Of a DNA stretch of 64,000 nt, positions 53,429-62,695 are shown one piece after another (the first letter of the stretch is position 1; every line of letters starts with the position of its first letter). A model generated the notes under the pieces. The model saw nothing but the letters and a program-made list of their open reading frames with translations. It was not told the origin of the DNA and ran no database searches. This DNA is from Xanthomonas sp. DAR 35659. GTDB lineage: Bacteria; Pseudomonadota; Gammaproteobacteria; Xanthomonadales; Xanthomonadaceae. The stretch covers positions 1,850,001 to 1,914,000 of the forward strand of contig NZ_CP162488.1 of assembly GCF_041242975.1 (NCBI RefSeq), written 5' to 3'. The position numbers were made by a program, and so were the translations under genes.

Positions 53429-53713
53429 GTGGTATTCACTGAGTCGGCCAGCGCGTGTCATGAACTTCGCTTCGCGGGTGCGGCACAGACGTGGAGTGCG
53501 CTGATGCCTCGCGAGCGCCAACCGGCGGACGTCAGCGATGAAGGTTCGGCCGGTTGGCGGGGTTTCGTGGATTGCCCAGGAACCATGAGCGGCTACCCGC
53601 CGCGCTCGGCGGGCTGCATTTCCTGGTGCTTGCGGTGCGCGTGTCGTCAGCCGCCGCACGGGGGCTCGATGCGGCGAAGGTTCATCACACGCGCAAGGTT
53701 TCTCCGTCGTTCC

Positions 53714-53738
53714 GGTCGCGGCTGAAGCCGCTCCTACA
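53714..53738. repeat. Single REP half (E)
   Basis: GGTCGCGGCTGAAGCCGCTC followed by CTACA is one arm of the TGTAGGAG-type REP without its mirror partner. It contains the IS110 target sequence. Confidence 0.85.
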
Positions 53739-53807
53739 GAGGTGACGCGTGGGCGGGGGCGCTGCGGCGAGGCGCTTGGGCGCCGCCGGCGCCGCGTCGG
53801 CGGCGAC

Positions 53808-53834
53808 TTCACATTCGCTTCAAATTCGCCTCAA
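53808..53834 (+). promoter_or_regulatory. cre-tag (CreB-binding direct repeat) before creD
   Basis: TTCAC-ATTCGC-TTCAA-ATTCGC-CTCAA shows three 5-bp boxes, each 6 bp apart (11-bp period). The known CreB/BlrA recognition sequence is TTCAC-N6-TTCAC, so the first two boxes match at 9 of 10 positions. It lies 56 bp before the creD start, an expected site for activation. Confidence 0.8.
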
Positions 53835-53889
53835 ACCCCGCACACGCGGCCGCGGCACCCTGGCGTCCTCCCGATCCCGAGGACCATCC

Positions 53890-55209
53890 ATGAAATCCCT
53901 GAAGCTCGTCCTGCGATTCGCCACCATCGGCGGATTGATCCTGTTGCTGCTGATCCCGCTGCTGATGATCCGCGGCGCCATCAGCGATCGCGAAGGCTAC
54001 CGCCGCCAGGCGGTGGAGCGCGTGTCGCAGAGCAAGGCCGGCGAGCAGCGCCTGCTCGGCCCGGTACGCGTGCTGCCGTGGACCCAGGTGCGCGACGTGG
54101 CGGTGCTCGACGCCGACGGCAAGCGCAGCGTGCAGCGCGAGACCACGAGCGGCTACGACCTGCAGACCCCGCGGCACCTGGCCATCGACGGCGAGATGAA
54201 GCCCTCGCAACGCGTCATCGGCCTGTTCAAGGTGCAGGTCTACAGCCTGCACGCGCGGCTCAAGGCGCAGTTCGACGACATGGAGTACGCCGCGGTGGAG
54301 GGCCGCACCTACGGCCAGCCCTACCTGGTGCTCGGCATCGAGGACGTGCGCGGCCTGGTCGGCACGCCCAACCTGCGCACCGACGGCAAGGCGCAGACGC
54401 TGCAGCCGGGCTCGCTGGCGATGAACGCCGTCACCAAGGGCGTGCACGCGCCGCTGCCGGCGCTGGCCGACACCCGCCAGGGCAGGCTCAGCGACCTGCA
54501 CAGCGTGGAGATGGAGTTCGTGCTCGACGGCACCCAGGCGCTGTCGGTCGTGCCGGTGGGCGACGACAATCAGATCGCGCTGACCTCGCCGTGGCCGCAC
54601 CCGCTGTTCGGCGGCCGCTTCCTGCCCAACGAACGCCGCTTCGGCCCGCAGGGCTTCCAGGCCAGTTGGGCGCTGTCCTCGCTGGCGACCGGCGCGCAGG
54701 CGCAATTGGCGACCGGCACCGACGAGGTCGATGCCTTGCGCGTGGACCTGGTCGATCCGGTCGACGTCTATACGCAGACCGACCGCGCCAGCAAGTACGG
54801 CATCCTGTTCGTGGTGCTGACCTTCGTCGCCTTCGGCCTGTTCGAGCTGATCAAGCGTCTGCCGATCCATCCGCTGCAATACCTGCTGGTCGGCCTGGCG
54901 CTGGCGATCTTCTTCCTGCTGCTGCTCAGCCTGTCCGAGCACATCCCGTTCTGGCAGGCCTACCTGATCTCGGCGGTGAGTTGCATCGGCCTGCAGTTCT
55001 TCTACCTGGCCGGGGTCTTGCGCAGCCGCGCGCGCGCCGCGGGCTTCGCCAGCATGCTGACCCTGCTGTACGGCGCGCTGTACGGGTTGCTGGCGTCGGA
55101 AGACAACGCCTTGCTGATGGGCTCGCTGCTGCTGTTCGCGATCCTCGCCGCGATCATGTGGATCACCCGCAAGATCGACTGGTACGCGCTCGGCGCGTCC
55201 CTGCGCTGA
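53890..55209 (+). CDS. creD: Inner-membrane protein CreD
   Basis: 439 residues from ATG 53890. TM1 at about 12-29 (TIGGLILLLLIPLLMIRGAI), a large periplasmic domain (about 35-300, with PLFGGRFLPNERRFG), then five or six membrane segments in the C-terminal third (KYGILFVVLTFVAFGLFELI onward), including HPLQYLLVGLALAIFFLLLL and SEHIPFWQAYLI, which are CreD signatures. It is a target of CreBC and affects envelope integrity and colicin/beta-lactam responses. It is separated from creBC by about 920 bp containing the AT-rich orphan, so it has its own cre-tag promoter. Confidence 0.93.
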   Translation: MKSLKLVLRFATIGGLILLLLIPLLMIRGAISDREGYRRQAVERVSQSKAGEQRLLGPVRVLPWTQVRDVAVLDADGKRSVQRETTSGYDLQTPRHLAIDGEMKPSQRVIGLFKVQVYSLHARLKAQFDDMEYAAVEGRTYGQPYLVLGIEDVRGLVGTPNLRTDGKAQTLQPGSLAMNAVTKGVHAPLPALADTRQGRLSDLHSVEMEFVLDGTQALSVVPVGDDNQIALTSPWPHPLFGGRFLPNERRFGPQGFQASWALSSLATGAQAQLATGTDEVDALRVDLVDPVDVYTQTDRASKYGILFVVLTFVAFGLFELIKRLPIHPLQYLLVGLALAIFFLLLLSLSEHIPFWQAYLISAVSCIGLQFFYLAGVLRSRARAAGFASMLTLLYGALYGLLASEDNALLMGSLLLFAILAAIMWITRKIDWYALGASLR

Positions 55210-55234
55210 GCCGGTGCGCGAGGAGACCCGGAGC

Positions 55235-55666
55235 ATGTCGGCGCATCTGCATCTGCACCGTCGCGTCCAGGCGCTGTTGCCGGACGCACTGGACACCCGC
55301 GGTCTGCACCGCGGCAACGCCGGCGCCGCGCTCGCGCGCAGTGCGCAGGCGGCGCTGGTCACCGCCGCCGACCGCGGCGGGGCGTTGTGGCTGCGGCTGA
55401 GCGAACGCAGCCGCGACGCGCTGGCCGCGCACGGCCTGGCGTTCCTGGCCGCGGCGCTGCAGGCCCGCGCCGCCTTGCCGGGCGAGGCCGAACCGTGGCG
55501 CTACTGCGCCTGGCGCGCGCTGCGGCGCGACTCGGCCTGGGCGCAGCCCGGGCAGGACGCGGCATCGGCGCATGGCCCCGGCTTCGTGACCTGGGAAGCG
55601 CAAGGCCGGGCGCGGCTGGTGGTACTGCCGGCGCAGGCCGCGCTGCTGTGCCGCTGGTGGAGGTGA
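55235..55666 (+). CDS. Uncharacterised Ala/Arg-rich protein after creD
   Basis: 143 residues from ATG 55235 (MSAHLHLHRRVQALLP), with GAGGAG about 12 nt upstream. It is soluble-looking and rich in Ala, Arg and Leu, with GNAGAALARSAQAALVTAAD and PGFVTWEAQGRARLVVLPAQ. I do not recognise a domain. It begins 25 bp after creD on the same strand and is probably co-transcribed, hence under the same CreB control. The good ribosome site supports a real gene. Confidence 0.6.
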   Translation: MSAHLHLHRRVQALLPDALDTRGLHRGNAGAALARSAQAALVTAADRGGALWLRLSERSRDALAAHGLAFLAAALQARAALPGEAEPWRYCAWRALRRDSAWAQPGQDAASAHGPGFVTWEAQGRARLVVLPAQAALLCRWWR

Positions 55667-55760
55667 GCCAGGCCGCGGCCGGCGCCCGCGGCGTCGGCCA
55701 CGGCACGCGACCGCGGCGCATGGAGCAGCCGCGCGGTCGCGGTACCCAATCGCGGCACGG

Positions 55761-56262
55761 ACGCCGCCGCAGGACGCATCGACCAGGAGGTCGCCGCCAG
55801 GGAGGGCGCCAGGGAAGGGCGAGCGGATAGACCCGCTCGTGGCTTGCATCGCGGAAGGGACACCGCCGCAGGACGCATCGGCCAGGAGGCCGCCGCCAGG
55901 GAGGGCGCCATGGAAGGAGCGAGCGGCCAAGCCGCTCGCGCTGTGCACCGCGGTCAGGGACGCCGCCGCAGGATGCATCGGCCAGAAGGCCGCCGCCAGG
56001 GAGGGCGCCAGGGAAGGGCGAGCGGATAGGCCCGCTCGTGGCTTGCATCGCGGAAGTGGACGCCGCCGCAGGACGCATGGGCAGGAGGCCATCGCCAAGG
56101 ATGGCGCCATGGAAGCAGCGAGTGGACAAACCCGCTCGTGGCTTGCATCGCGGCAACGGACGCCGCCGCAGGACGCGACATCGGCCAGGAGGCCGCCGCC
56201 AGGGACGGCGTCATGCAACACCCGAACGGGCACCGCGATCGCGGTGCCCATCGTGGCCAGGG
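55761..56262. repeat. Five tandem 100-bp repeats, each with a hairpin
   Basis: ACGCCGCCGCAGGACGCATC (or a close variant) starts at 55761, 55860, 55960, 56060 and 56160. Each unit carries CCAGGAGGCCGCCGCCAGGG and then a hairpin: GAGCGG-N5-CCGCTC in copies 1 to 3, a GAGTGG variant in copy 4, and a different perfect palindrome GGGCACCGCGATCGCGGTGC in copy 5. The period is not a multiple of three, so this is not coding. It fills the 715-bp gap between the creD operon and the GNAT gene. Confidence 0.9.
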
Positions 56263-56381
56263 AGGCCGCGGCACAGGAGCGGCAAGGACGCCACGCGCCA
56301 GGGACGGCGACTCAGGGATGAAAGGAGTAGGGCATCGCCAGGCCGGCAGCGCCATGGAAACACCTGCGGTAGAGTGCACGG

Positions 56382-56987
56382 ATGCACTCTCCGCTCTCCA
56401 TTCAGCGGCTGCGCGGCGCGCAGATCGCGCCCTACCTGGACGACGTCGCACGCCTGCGCATCGCGGTGTTCCGCGACTGGCCGTATCTGTACGCCGGCGA
56501 CCTGGACTACGAGCGCGACTACCTGGCCGCCTACGCCGGCTCGCCCGACAGCGTGTTCGTGCTCGCCCAGGACGGCGAGCAGGTGGTCGGCGCCTCCACC
56601 GGCCTGCCGCTCGCCGACGATGCCGAGGCGTTCGGCGCGGCGTTCGCGGGCAGCGCCATCGCGGTGGCCGACGTGTTCTATTTCGGCGAATCGGTACTGC
56701 TGCCGGCCTACCGCGGCCGTGGCGTCGGCCACGCCTTCTTCGACCACCGCGAAGCGCATGCGCGCGCGCTCGGCCGCTTCGGCCTGACCGCGTTCTGCGC
56801 GGTGGACCGCGACCCCGCCGATCCGCGGCGCCCGCCGGACTACCGCGGCAACGACGCGTTCTGGCGCAAGCGCGGCTACGCGCCGCAACCGTCGCTGCGC
56901 GTGCGCTTGGCATGGAACGAACTGGAACGCGGCGAGATCCCGCATACCCTGAGCATGTGGACCCGTCCGCTGGAGCCTTGCGCATGA
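56382..56987 (+). CDS. GNAT-family N-acetyltransferase
   Basis: 201 residues. A GNAT fold with [20 protein letters not shown] (motif A, the acetyl-CoA loop R-G-R-G-V-G-H) and [13 protein letters not shown] (motif B). The N-terminal part ([19 protein letters not shown]) is typical of a subfamily often paired with a carbon-nitrogen hydrolase. The next gene starts within its stop codon (ATGA overlap), so the two are translationally coupled and likely act in one small pathway. The substrate is unknown. Confidence 0.87.
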   Translation: MHSPLSIQRLRGAQIAPYLDDVARLRIAVFRDWPYLYAGDLDYERDYLAAYAGSPDSVFVLAQDGEQVVGASTGLPLADDAEAFGAAFAGSAIAVADVFYFGESVLLPAYRGRGVGHAFFDHREAHARALGRFGLTAFCAVDRDPADPRRPPDYRGNDAFWRKRGYAPQPSLRVRLAWNELERGEIPHTLSMWTRPLEPCA

Positions 56988-57868
56988 AGATCGCCGTCGC
57001 CAAGTACCCGATCGGCGCGCCGGTCGATTTCGCCGCCTTCGCCGACAAGCAGGCGGCCTTGATCGCGCAGGCGGCGCAGGCCGGCGCGCAGCTGGCGGTG
57101 CTGCCCGAGTACCTGTCGCTGGAACTGGCCGCGACCTTCGCCGCGTCCGTGGCCCAGGACCTGCCCGCGTCGCTGGCGGCGATCCAGGCGCTGCATCCGC
57201 AGTACCTGGCGTTGTTCGCACAGTTGGCGCAGCGCCATCGCCTGCACCTGATCGCCGGCAGCTTCCTGCTCGCCAGCGGCGAGGGGCGCTACCGCAACCG
57301 CGCCTACTGGTTCGCGCCCGATGGCCGCCACGGCTGGCAGGACAAGCTGCAGTTGACCGGCTTCGAGAAGGCCACCGGCCTGATCGACGGCGGCGAGACG
57401 TTGAAGGTATTCGCCGCCGATGGCGTGCGCGCCGGCGTGGCGGTCTGCTACGACAGCGAGTTCCCGCTGCCGGTGCGGGCCCAGTACGAGGCCGGCGCGC
57501 GCTTGCTGGTGGTGCCCAGTTGCACCGACACCGAGGCCGGCGCCACCCGTGTGCGTGTCGGGTGCCTGGCGCGGGCGCTGGAGAACCGCATCTTCGTCGC
57601 CCAGTCGGTGACCGCCGGGCTGGCCGAATGGAGCCCGGCGCTGGACGTGAATACCGGCGAGGCGGCGATCTACGCACCGATGGACGCCGGCTTCCCGGCC
57701 GACGGCATCGTCGCGCAGACCCGGGGCGAACAGGTCTGGGCGCTGGCCGAGCTGGACTTCGCCGCGTTCGAAGCCAGCCGCGCGCAGGCCCAGGTCGCCA
57801 ACGACCGCGACTGGCGCGGCCAACTGGCGCCGGCGATCGTGCGCGCGGAGGTCGAAGACTTGCAGTAG
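56984..57868 (+). CDS. Carbon-nitrogen hydrolase (nitrilase superfamily)
   Basis: 294 residues from the ATG at 56984, which overlaps the GNAT stop. The catalytic triad is readable: Glu42 (VLPEYLS), Lys121 ([12 protein letters not shown]) and Cys155 ([11 protein letters not shown]). Members hydrolyse amides or nitriles such as omega-amides and N-carbamoyl compounds. Coupling with an acetyltransferase suggests the pair adds and removes, or successively processes, groups on one amine metabolite. No signal peptide is present, so it is cytosolic. Confidence 0.9.
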   Translation: MKIAVAKYPIGAPVDFAAFADKQAALIAQAAQAGAQLAVLPEYLSLELAATFAASVAQDLPASLAAIQALHPQYLALFAQLAQRHRLHLIAGSFLLASGEGRYRNRAYWFAPDGRHGWQDKLQLTGFEKATGLIDGGETLKVFAADGVRAGVAVCYDSEFPLPVRAQYEAGARLLVVPSCTDTEAGATRVRVGCLARALENRIFVAQSVTAGLAEWSPALDVNTGEAAIYAPMDAGFPADGIVAQTRGEQVWALAELDFAAFEASRAQAQVANDRDWRGQLAPAIVRAEVEDLQ

Positions 57869-58261
57869 CGTCGTCGGCCGCTGTCGGCCGTGCATCGCGG
57901 GATGGCAGGACGGCTGCGCATGCCGACACGGGCGCTTGGATCACGGGCAGAGGCCCGCCTGGCGCGCAGGTCGGCCAGTGGCCGAAGCCTCTGCTCGGAC
58001 AACGTGACGTCGCGTTCGGCCTGCTCGCGCTGCTTGCGGATGTAGCCGACACGCCGTCTCGCCTTTGCGTCGCCGTCGCGCCCGCACAAGCTGCTGCGCA
58101 CACCGCACACCGCACACGCACACGCACACGCACACGCACAGCGGCGCTGGCGCCAGCCGCGGAGCATTCCGGTGCGTGGCCGCCCGATGTCCTGCAGCAC
58201 ACGCCATCCGAACGCGTGATGCGCTTTGCTGTCGCCTTGTCCGCGACCCACTGTGTGCCCC
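57869..58261. other. Gap with a hexanucleotide microsatellite
   Basis: No gene is convincing in these 393 bp. The only marked structure is the (CACACG)n-like run at 58099-58141. Confidence 0.55.
58099..58141. repeat. (CACACG)n-type simple repeat
   Basis: CACACCG and CACACG units repeat about seven times. Such runs change length by slippage. It lies about 120 bp upstream of the DUF3616 gene, where length changes could affect spacing in its promoter region. Confidence 0.8.
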
Positions 58262-59344
58262 ATGCCCAAGATCCTGCAGCCGCACGCCGTGCGCCTGGAA
58301 TTCGCGCCCGGCGCGCTGGTCCACGCCAATCTGTCCGGCGCCGCCTTCACCGACGAGTGGCTGTGGGTGGCCGGCGACGAGGCCTGCGCGGTCGATCGCC
58401 TGCGCGCGCTGGCGCCGCGCGGCGCGGAAACGCTGCGCTTCGGCGATGGCCGCAGTTTCGCCCTGGGCGCCTTGCTCGACCTGCCCGGCGATCACGACGA
58501 CGAAGCCGACCTGGAGGGCATGGCGCTCTCGCCCGGCTACCTGTGGGTGGTCGGCTCGCATGGCATGAAGCGCAAGAACGCCAAGCCCGATCGCGACGAC
58601 GCCGACAACGGCAAGCGCCTGGCCAAGCTCAAGCTCGACGCCAACCGGCGCCTGCTCGCATGCCTGCCGATCGAACGCGCCGCCGACGGCGCGCCGCAGC
58701 TGGTGCGCGAGGCCGCGGACGGCCGCCGCGCCTTGCGGCTGAAGGGCGACGCCAAGGGCAACCAGCTCACCGACCTGCTCACGGACGATCCGCACTTCGG
58801 CGCCTATCTCAAGATTCCGGGCAAGGACAACGGCTTCGACATCGAAGGCATGGCGGTGGACGGCCAGCGCCTGCTGCTGGGCCTGCGCGGGCCGGTGCTG
58901 CGCGGCTGGGCCGGGGTGCTGGAGATCGCGGTGGAGGCGCACGGCGACCACCTGCGCCTGGCGCCGCTGGACGAGGACGGCACGCTGCTGCGCAAGCACT
59001 TCCTGCAACTGGGTGGGCTTGGCGTGCGCGACCTGCATTTCCACGGCGACGACCTGTACCTGCTGGCCGGCCCGACCATGGTGCTCAACGGCGAGATCCG
59101 CCTGTTCCGCTGGCCCGGCGCGCGCACCCTGCTGGCCGACAACCGCGCGCCGGTGCGGTTCCAGCGCGAGCTGGTGAAATCGCTGGCGCTGCCGCATGGC
59201 GAGGACTGCGATCGTGCCGAAGCGCTGTGCAACCTGCCGCCGGCGCTGTCCGGCGGCGTGCCGAGCTGGCTGGTGCTGTACGACGCGCCGGGGCCGGCGC
59301 GCAGCGAGGGCGAGTGCATCGTGCACGGCGATCTGTTGCGCTAG
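58262..59344 (+). CDS. DUF3616-family protein
   Basis: 360 residues from ATG 58262 ([14 protein letters not shown]); an ATG 12 codons upstream is less likely. The whole length matches the layout of DUF3616: [59 protein letters not shown] and [20 protein letters not shown]. Repeating W-V-x-G and L-x-L-x-G strands suggest a beta-propeller. No signal peptide is evident. The family has no known activity. Confidence 0.82.
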   Translation: MPKILQPHAVRLEFAPGALVHANLSGAAFTDEWLWVAGDEACAVDRLRALAPRGAETLRFGDGRSFALGALLDLPGDHDDEADLEGMALSPGYLWVVGSHGMKRKNAKPDRDDADNGKRLAKLKLDANRRLLACLPIERAADGAPQLVREAADGRRALRLKGDAKGNQLTDLLTDDPHFGAYLKIPGKDNGFDIEGMAVDGQRLLLGLRGPVLRGWAGVLEIAVEAHGDHLRLAPLDEDGTLLRKHFLQLGGLGVRDLHFHGDDLYLLAGPTMVLNGEIRLFRWPGARTLLADNRAPVRFQRELVKSLALPHGEDCDRAEALCNLPPALSGGVPSWLVLYDAPGPARSEGECIVHGDLLR

Positions 59345-59375
59345 CGCCGTTCCGCGCCTGGGCGACGAACGCCCA

Positions 59376-59400
59376 TGTAGGAGCGGCTTCAGCCGCGACA
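59376..59400. repeat. Single REP half (F)
   Basis: TGTAGGAGCGGCTTCAGCCG followed by CGACA lies 32 bp after the DUF3616 stop and upstream of gltX. There is no mirror partner. It contains the IS110 target sequence. Confidence 0.85.
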
Positions 59401-59538
59401 GGCACCACCAGTCACCCCCATCGCGTCCGAAGCCGCGCTCAAAGAAATGCAAACCCGGGGACGGCACGCTGCCGCCTCCGGCAGCCAACGGCCCGGCGGG
59501 GTAAAATCGCCCGATTCCCGTTTGCCTTCGAGCGTTCC

Positions 59539-60945
59539 ATGGCCTGCCGCACCCGTTTCGCCCCCAGTCCCACCGGTTACCTGCACATCGGCGGCGCGCG
59601 CACCGCGCTGTACTGCTGGCTGGAGGCGCGGCACCGCGGCGGCGAATTCGTGCTGCGCATCGAGGACACCGACCGCGAGCGCAGCACCCAGGCGGCGATC
59701 GACGCGATCCTGGAAGCGATGGAGTGGCTGGGTCTGGACTACGACGAAGGCCCGATCTACCAGACCCGGCGCCTGGACCGCTACCGCGCCGTGGCCGAGC
59801 AGTTGCTGGCGCAGGGCAAGGCCTACTACGCCTACGAGACCCGCGAGGAACTGGACGCGATGCGCGAAGCGGCCATGGCCCGGCAGGAAAAGCCGCGCTA
59901 CAACGGCGCGGCGCGCGAGCAGAACCTGCCGTACCGCGACGATCCGAACCGGGTGATCCGCTTCAAGAACCCCAGCGAGGGCGTGGTGGCGTTCGACGAC
60001 CTGATCAAGGGCCGCATCGAGATCGCCAACAGCGAACTGGACGACATGGTGATCTTCCGCCCCGACGGCTATCCCACCTACAACTTCGCGGTGGTGGTGG
60101 ACGACTGGGACATGGGCATCACCGAGGTCATCCGCGGCGACGACCACATCAACAACACCCCGCGCCAGATCAACATCTACGAAGCGCTGGGCGCGCCGGT
60201 GCCGACGTTCGCGCACATGCCGATGATCCTGGACGAGCAGGGCGCCAAGCTGTCCAAGCGCACCGGCGCGGCCGACGTGATGCAGTACAAGGACGCCGGC
60301 TACCTGCCGCACGCGCTGATCAACTACCTGGCGCGGCTGGGCTGGTCGCACGGCGACCAGGAACTGTTCGGCCGGCAGGAGCTGATCGACCTGTTCGACG
60401 TCAAGGACGTCAATTCCAAGGCCGCGCGCCTGGACATGGCCAAGCTCGGCTGGGTCAACCAGCATTACCTCAAGAGCGACGATCCGGCGACGATCGCGCC
60501 GCAGCTGGAATACCACCTGGCCAAGCTCGGCCTCGACCCGGCCGCCGGCCCGGCCGCCGCTGACGTGGTGGTGGCGCTGCGCGAGCGCGTGCAGACGCTG
60601 AAGGAAATGGCCGAGAAGGCGGCGGTCTGGTACCAGCCGCTGGAGCGCTACGACGAGGCGGCGGTGGCCAAGCACCTCAAGCCGGGCGCCGAACTGGCGC
60701 TGGGCAAGGCGCGCGAGCTGCTGGCGGCGCTGGGCGACTGGAGCGTGGAGGGCGTGTCCGCCGCGCTGCACGACGCCGCCGCCGCGCTGGAACTGGGCAT
60801 GGGCAAGGTGGCGCAGCCGCTGCGCGTGGCGATCACCGGCACCCAGGTCAGCCCGGACATCTCGTATACGGTGTACCTGGCCGGGCGCGAGCAGGCCTTG
60901 AAACGCATCGATGCCGCGCTCATCAAGATCCCAGCGGGACCCTGA
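59539..60945 (+). CDS. gltX: Glutamyl-tRNA synthetase
   Basis: 468 residues. Class I aminoacyl-tRNA synthetase that charges tRNA-Glu. The HIGH motif is in [15 protein letters not shown], the KMSKS motif is [10 protein letters not shown], and [12 protein letters not shown] and [13 protein letters not shown] are GluRS blocks. ATG at 59539 follows a short leader after a CG-rich stretch. It is followed 16 bp later by zur, a neighbourhood typical of xanthomonads. Confidence 0.97.
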   Translation: MACRTRFAPSPTGYLHIGGARTALYCWLEARHRGGEFVLRIEDTDRERSTQAAIDAILEAMEWLGLDYDEGPIYQTRRLDRYRAVAEQLLAQGKAYYAYETREELDAMREAAMARQEKPRYNGAAREQNLPYRDDPNRVIRFKNPSEGVVAFDDLIKGRIEIANSELDDMVIFRPDGYPTYNFAVVVDDWDMGITEVIRGDDHINNTPRQINIYEALGAPVPTFAHMPMILDEQGAKLSKRTGAADVMQYKDAGYLPHALINYLARLGWSHGDQELFGRQELIDLFDVKDVNSKAARLDMAKLGWVNQHYLKSDDPATIAPQLEYHLAKLGLDPAAGPAAADVVVALRERVQTLKEMAEKAAVWYQPLERYDEAAVAKHLKPGAELALGKARELLAALGDWSVEGVSAALHDAAAALELGMGKVAQPLRVAITGTQVSPDISYTVYLAGREQALKRIDAALIKIPAGP

Positions 60946-60961
60946 CTCCCCGGAGACGCCC

Positions 60962-61450
60962 ATGTCCAGCAAGAAGACCGCCTGCACCGAGCCGCACCAC
61001 CACGTCCACGACGCCGACGACTTCGTGCGGGTGGTGGAGCGGGTGAGCCGCGAGCGCGGGCTGCGGCTGACCCCGATCCGCGCCAACGTGCTGCGCCTGA
61101 TCGCCGAGGCGGCGCGCCCGGTGAAGGCCTACGAGCTGCTGGAATGGGTGCGCGAGGGCAAGAGCGTGGGCGCCGACGCGCCGCCGACCGTGTATCGCGC
61201 GCTGGACTTCCTGATGGCCAACGGCTTCGTGCACAAGCTCGAGTCGGTCAACGCCTTCGTCGCCTGCCACCATCCCAGCAGCGCGCAGCATTCGGTGCCG
61301 TTCCTGATCTGCGACCGCTGCCATAGCGCGGTGGAACTGGAGGACCGCGACGTGGTCGCGCAACTGGAGCAGCGCGCCAAGGCGCTGGGCTTCCAGCCGC
61401 AGGCGCAGACCCTGGAAGTGCACGGCCTGTGCGCGCGCTGCGCCGGCTGA
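60962..61450 (+). CDS. zur: Zinc-uptake regulator (Fur family)
   Basis: 162 residues from ATG 60962 (MSSKKTACTEPHHHVHDADD). A winged-helix N-terminal domain (LRLTPIRANVLRLI, PTVYRALDFLMANGF) and the metal-binding part with HHPSSAQHSVPFLICDRC and the second C-x-x-C (LCARCAG), which together form the structural zinc site of Zur. It represses zinc-uptake genes when zinc is sufficient. The His-rich N-terminus is common in Zur. It is probably co-transcribed with gltX. Confidence 0.9.
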   Translation: MSSKKTACTEPHHHVHDADDFVRVVERVSRERGLRLTPIRANVLRLIAEAARPVKAYELLEWVREGKSVGADAPPTVYRALDFLMANGFVHKLESVNAFVACHHPSSAQHSVPFLICDRCHSAVELEDRDVVAQLEQRAKALGFQPQAQTLEVHGLCARCAG

Positions 61451-61491
61451 GCTGACGGCCGCCGCGCGCCATCGCCGACGTCGGAACCCGC

Positions 61492-61893
61492 ATGTACCCG
61501 ATCGTCCTTCCGCTGTTCGCCGAAGACCTGCGCCGTAGCGCCGCGTTCTATGCCGCCACCGGCTTGTGCGCCGGCGATCCGGCGTCGCTCCTCGTCGATG
61601 CCGATGTCCGGGGGACGATCCTGGTGGAACTGGAGAACGGCCCGAGCCTGCGCGTGCATCGCTGCGAGGATGCCGCGGTGCTGCGCTACCTGCGCGCGCA
61701 GCAGCCGCAACTGGAGATCGGCGAGGCGGACGTCGCCGCGATCGCCGCCCGCATCGCGCCGCAGCTGCGCCGTGGCGACATCTTCGGCGCCGGCGAAACC
61801 AACTGCTGCCAGGGGCCGCTCGACTATCCAGGCGGCCTGGCGCTGGCGTTCTGCGATCCGGACGGCAACCGCCTGGTGTTCACCGAGTGGTAG
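61492..61893 (+). CDS. Glyoxalase/VOC-superfamily protein
   Basis: 133 residues. One VOC beta-alpha-beta fold pattern: VLPLFAEDLRRSAAFYAATG at the start and LALAFCDPDGNRLVFTEW at the end, with the usual D-P-D-G-N-R turn and a C-terminal Glu that could bind a metal. The equivalent of the first metal ligand (often His) is not obvious. The substrate is unknown; it could be an enzyme or a binding protein. It is 42 bp after zur and convergent with the LytTR regulator. Confidence 0.78.
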   Translation: MYPIVLPLFAEDLRRSAAFYAATGLCAGDPASLLVDADVRGTILVELENGPSLRVHRCEDAAVLRYLRAQQPQLEIGEADVAAIAARIAPQLRRGDIFGAGETNCCQGPLDYPGGLALAFCDPDGNRLVFTEW

Positions 61894-61915
61894 CGCCGCG
61901 CGTCGCGGCGGCGCG

Positions 61916-62695
61916 CTACATCGCGCGGAACAGCGGCAGGTAGCTGCGACTGACCGGCAAGGTTTCGCGACGGCCGCGCAGGTGGATCTGCGCGGTGTCG
62001 TTGTCGAGGCGGACCAGGTGCGCCACGGAATGCAGGTTGACCACGACCGAGCGGTGCACCTGGCGGAAGCTGGCCGGGTCCAGTTGCGCGGCCAGCTCCT
62101 TGAGCGGCGTCGCCACGATCGCCTGGCAGGGCTGGGCGGCGGCGTCGTGCCAGGCCACGCAGGTGTACTTGTGCTCGGACCGCAGATAGTCGATCGCCTC
62201 GACCGGGATCAGCCGCAGCGTGGTGCCGGCCTGCGCGTGCAGCCAGCGCAGCGGTGCCGGCCGCTGCGGCGGCAGCAACTGCGCGGCCAGCCGCTGCAAC
62301 TGCTCGCTGAGGTCGGCGGCCGGCTGCGCCGCCTGCAGGCGCTGCTGCAGGCGGCCGACGGTATCGGCCAGGCGCGCGTCCTGCACCGGCTTGACCAGGT
62401 AGTCCAGCGCGCCCTCGGCGAACGCCTGCACCGCGTAGTCGTCGTAGGCGGTGACGAACACGATGTGCGCGCCGCGGCCGATCTGCTGTGCCGCCTGCAC
62501 CCCGGACAGGCCGGGCATCTGGATATCCAGGAAGCAGATCTGCGGCTGCCGCTCCGCGAACAGGCGCACCGCGTCCCGGCCGTTGCGCGCTTCGGCGGTG
62601 ACCCGCAGCGCCGGCCACAGCCGCGCCAGCTGCCGCTTGAGCGCGTCGCGCAGCAGCGGTTCGTCGTCGGCGATCAGCGCGCTGGGCGTGTCCAT
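61916..62695 (-). CDS. LytTR-family response regulator
   Basis: 259 residues. Receiver with IADDEPLLRDAL, acceptor Asp57 (ICFLDIQMPGLSG), FVTAYDD and YLVKPVQDARL; then a LytTR DNA-binding domain (about 155-255) with IDYLRSEHKYTCV, FRQVHRSVVVNLHSV and LPVSRSYLP. LytTR regulators often control cell-wall, extracellular or pyruvate-uptake genes. Its ATG overlaps the kinase stop by one base (TGATG), so the pair is translationally coupled. A link with cstA at 13 kb is only a thought based on the BtsSR system. Confidence 0.92.
   Translation of the reverse strand: MDTPSALIADDEPLLRDALKRQLARLWPALRVTAEARNGRDAVRLFAERQPQICFLDIQMPGLSGVQAAQQIGRGAHIVFVTAYDDYAVQAFAEGALDYLVKPVQDARLADTVGRLQQRLQAAQPAADLSEQLQRLAAQLLPPQRPAPLRWLHAQAGTTLRLIPVEAIDYLRSEHKYTCVAWHDAAAQPCQAIVATPLKELAAQLDPASFRQVHRSVVVNLHSVAHLVRLDNDTAQIHLRGRRETLPVSRSYLPLFRAM

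Larger units (their letters stand above)
53429..53889. other. creD upstream region with REP half and cre-tag
   Basis: No gene is convincing in these 461 bp; short frames in 53429-53725 look like by-products. The REP half (E) lies at 53714-53738 and the cre-tag at 53808-53834. Confidence 0.55.

Noticed and set aside
53429..53725. Plus-strand frame of 98 codons after the AT-rich orphan
   Set aside because: No ribosome site, no family similarity, and Cys/Arg-rich composition as in random GC-rich frames.
55761..56262. CRISPR array
   Set aside because: The 100-bp units are contiguous and nearly identical over their whole length, with no short repeat/unique spacer alternation and no cas genes nearby.
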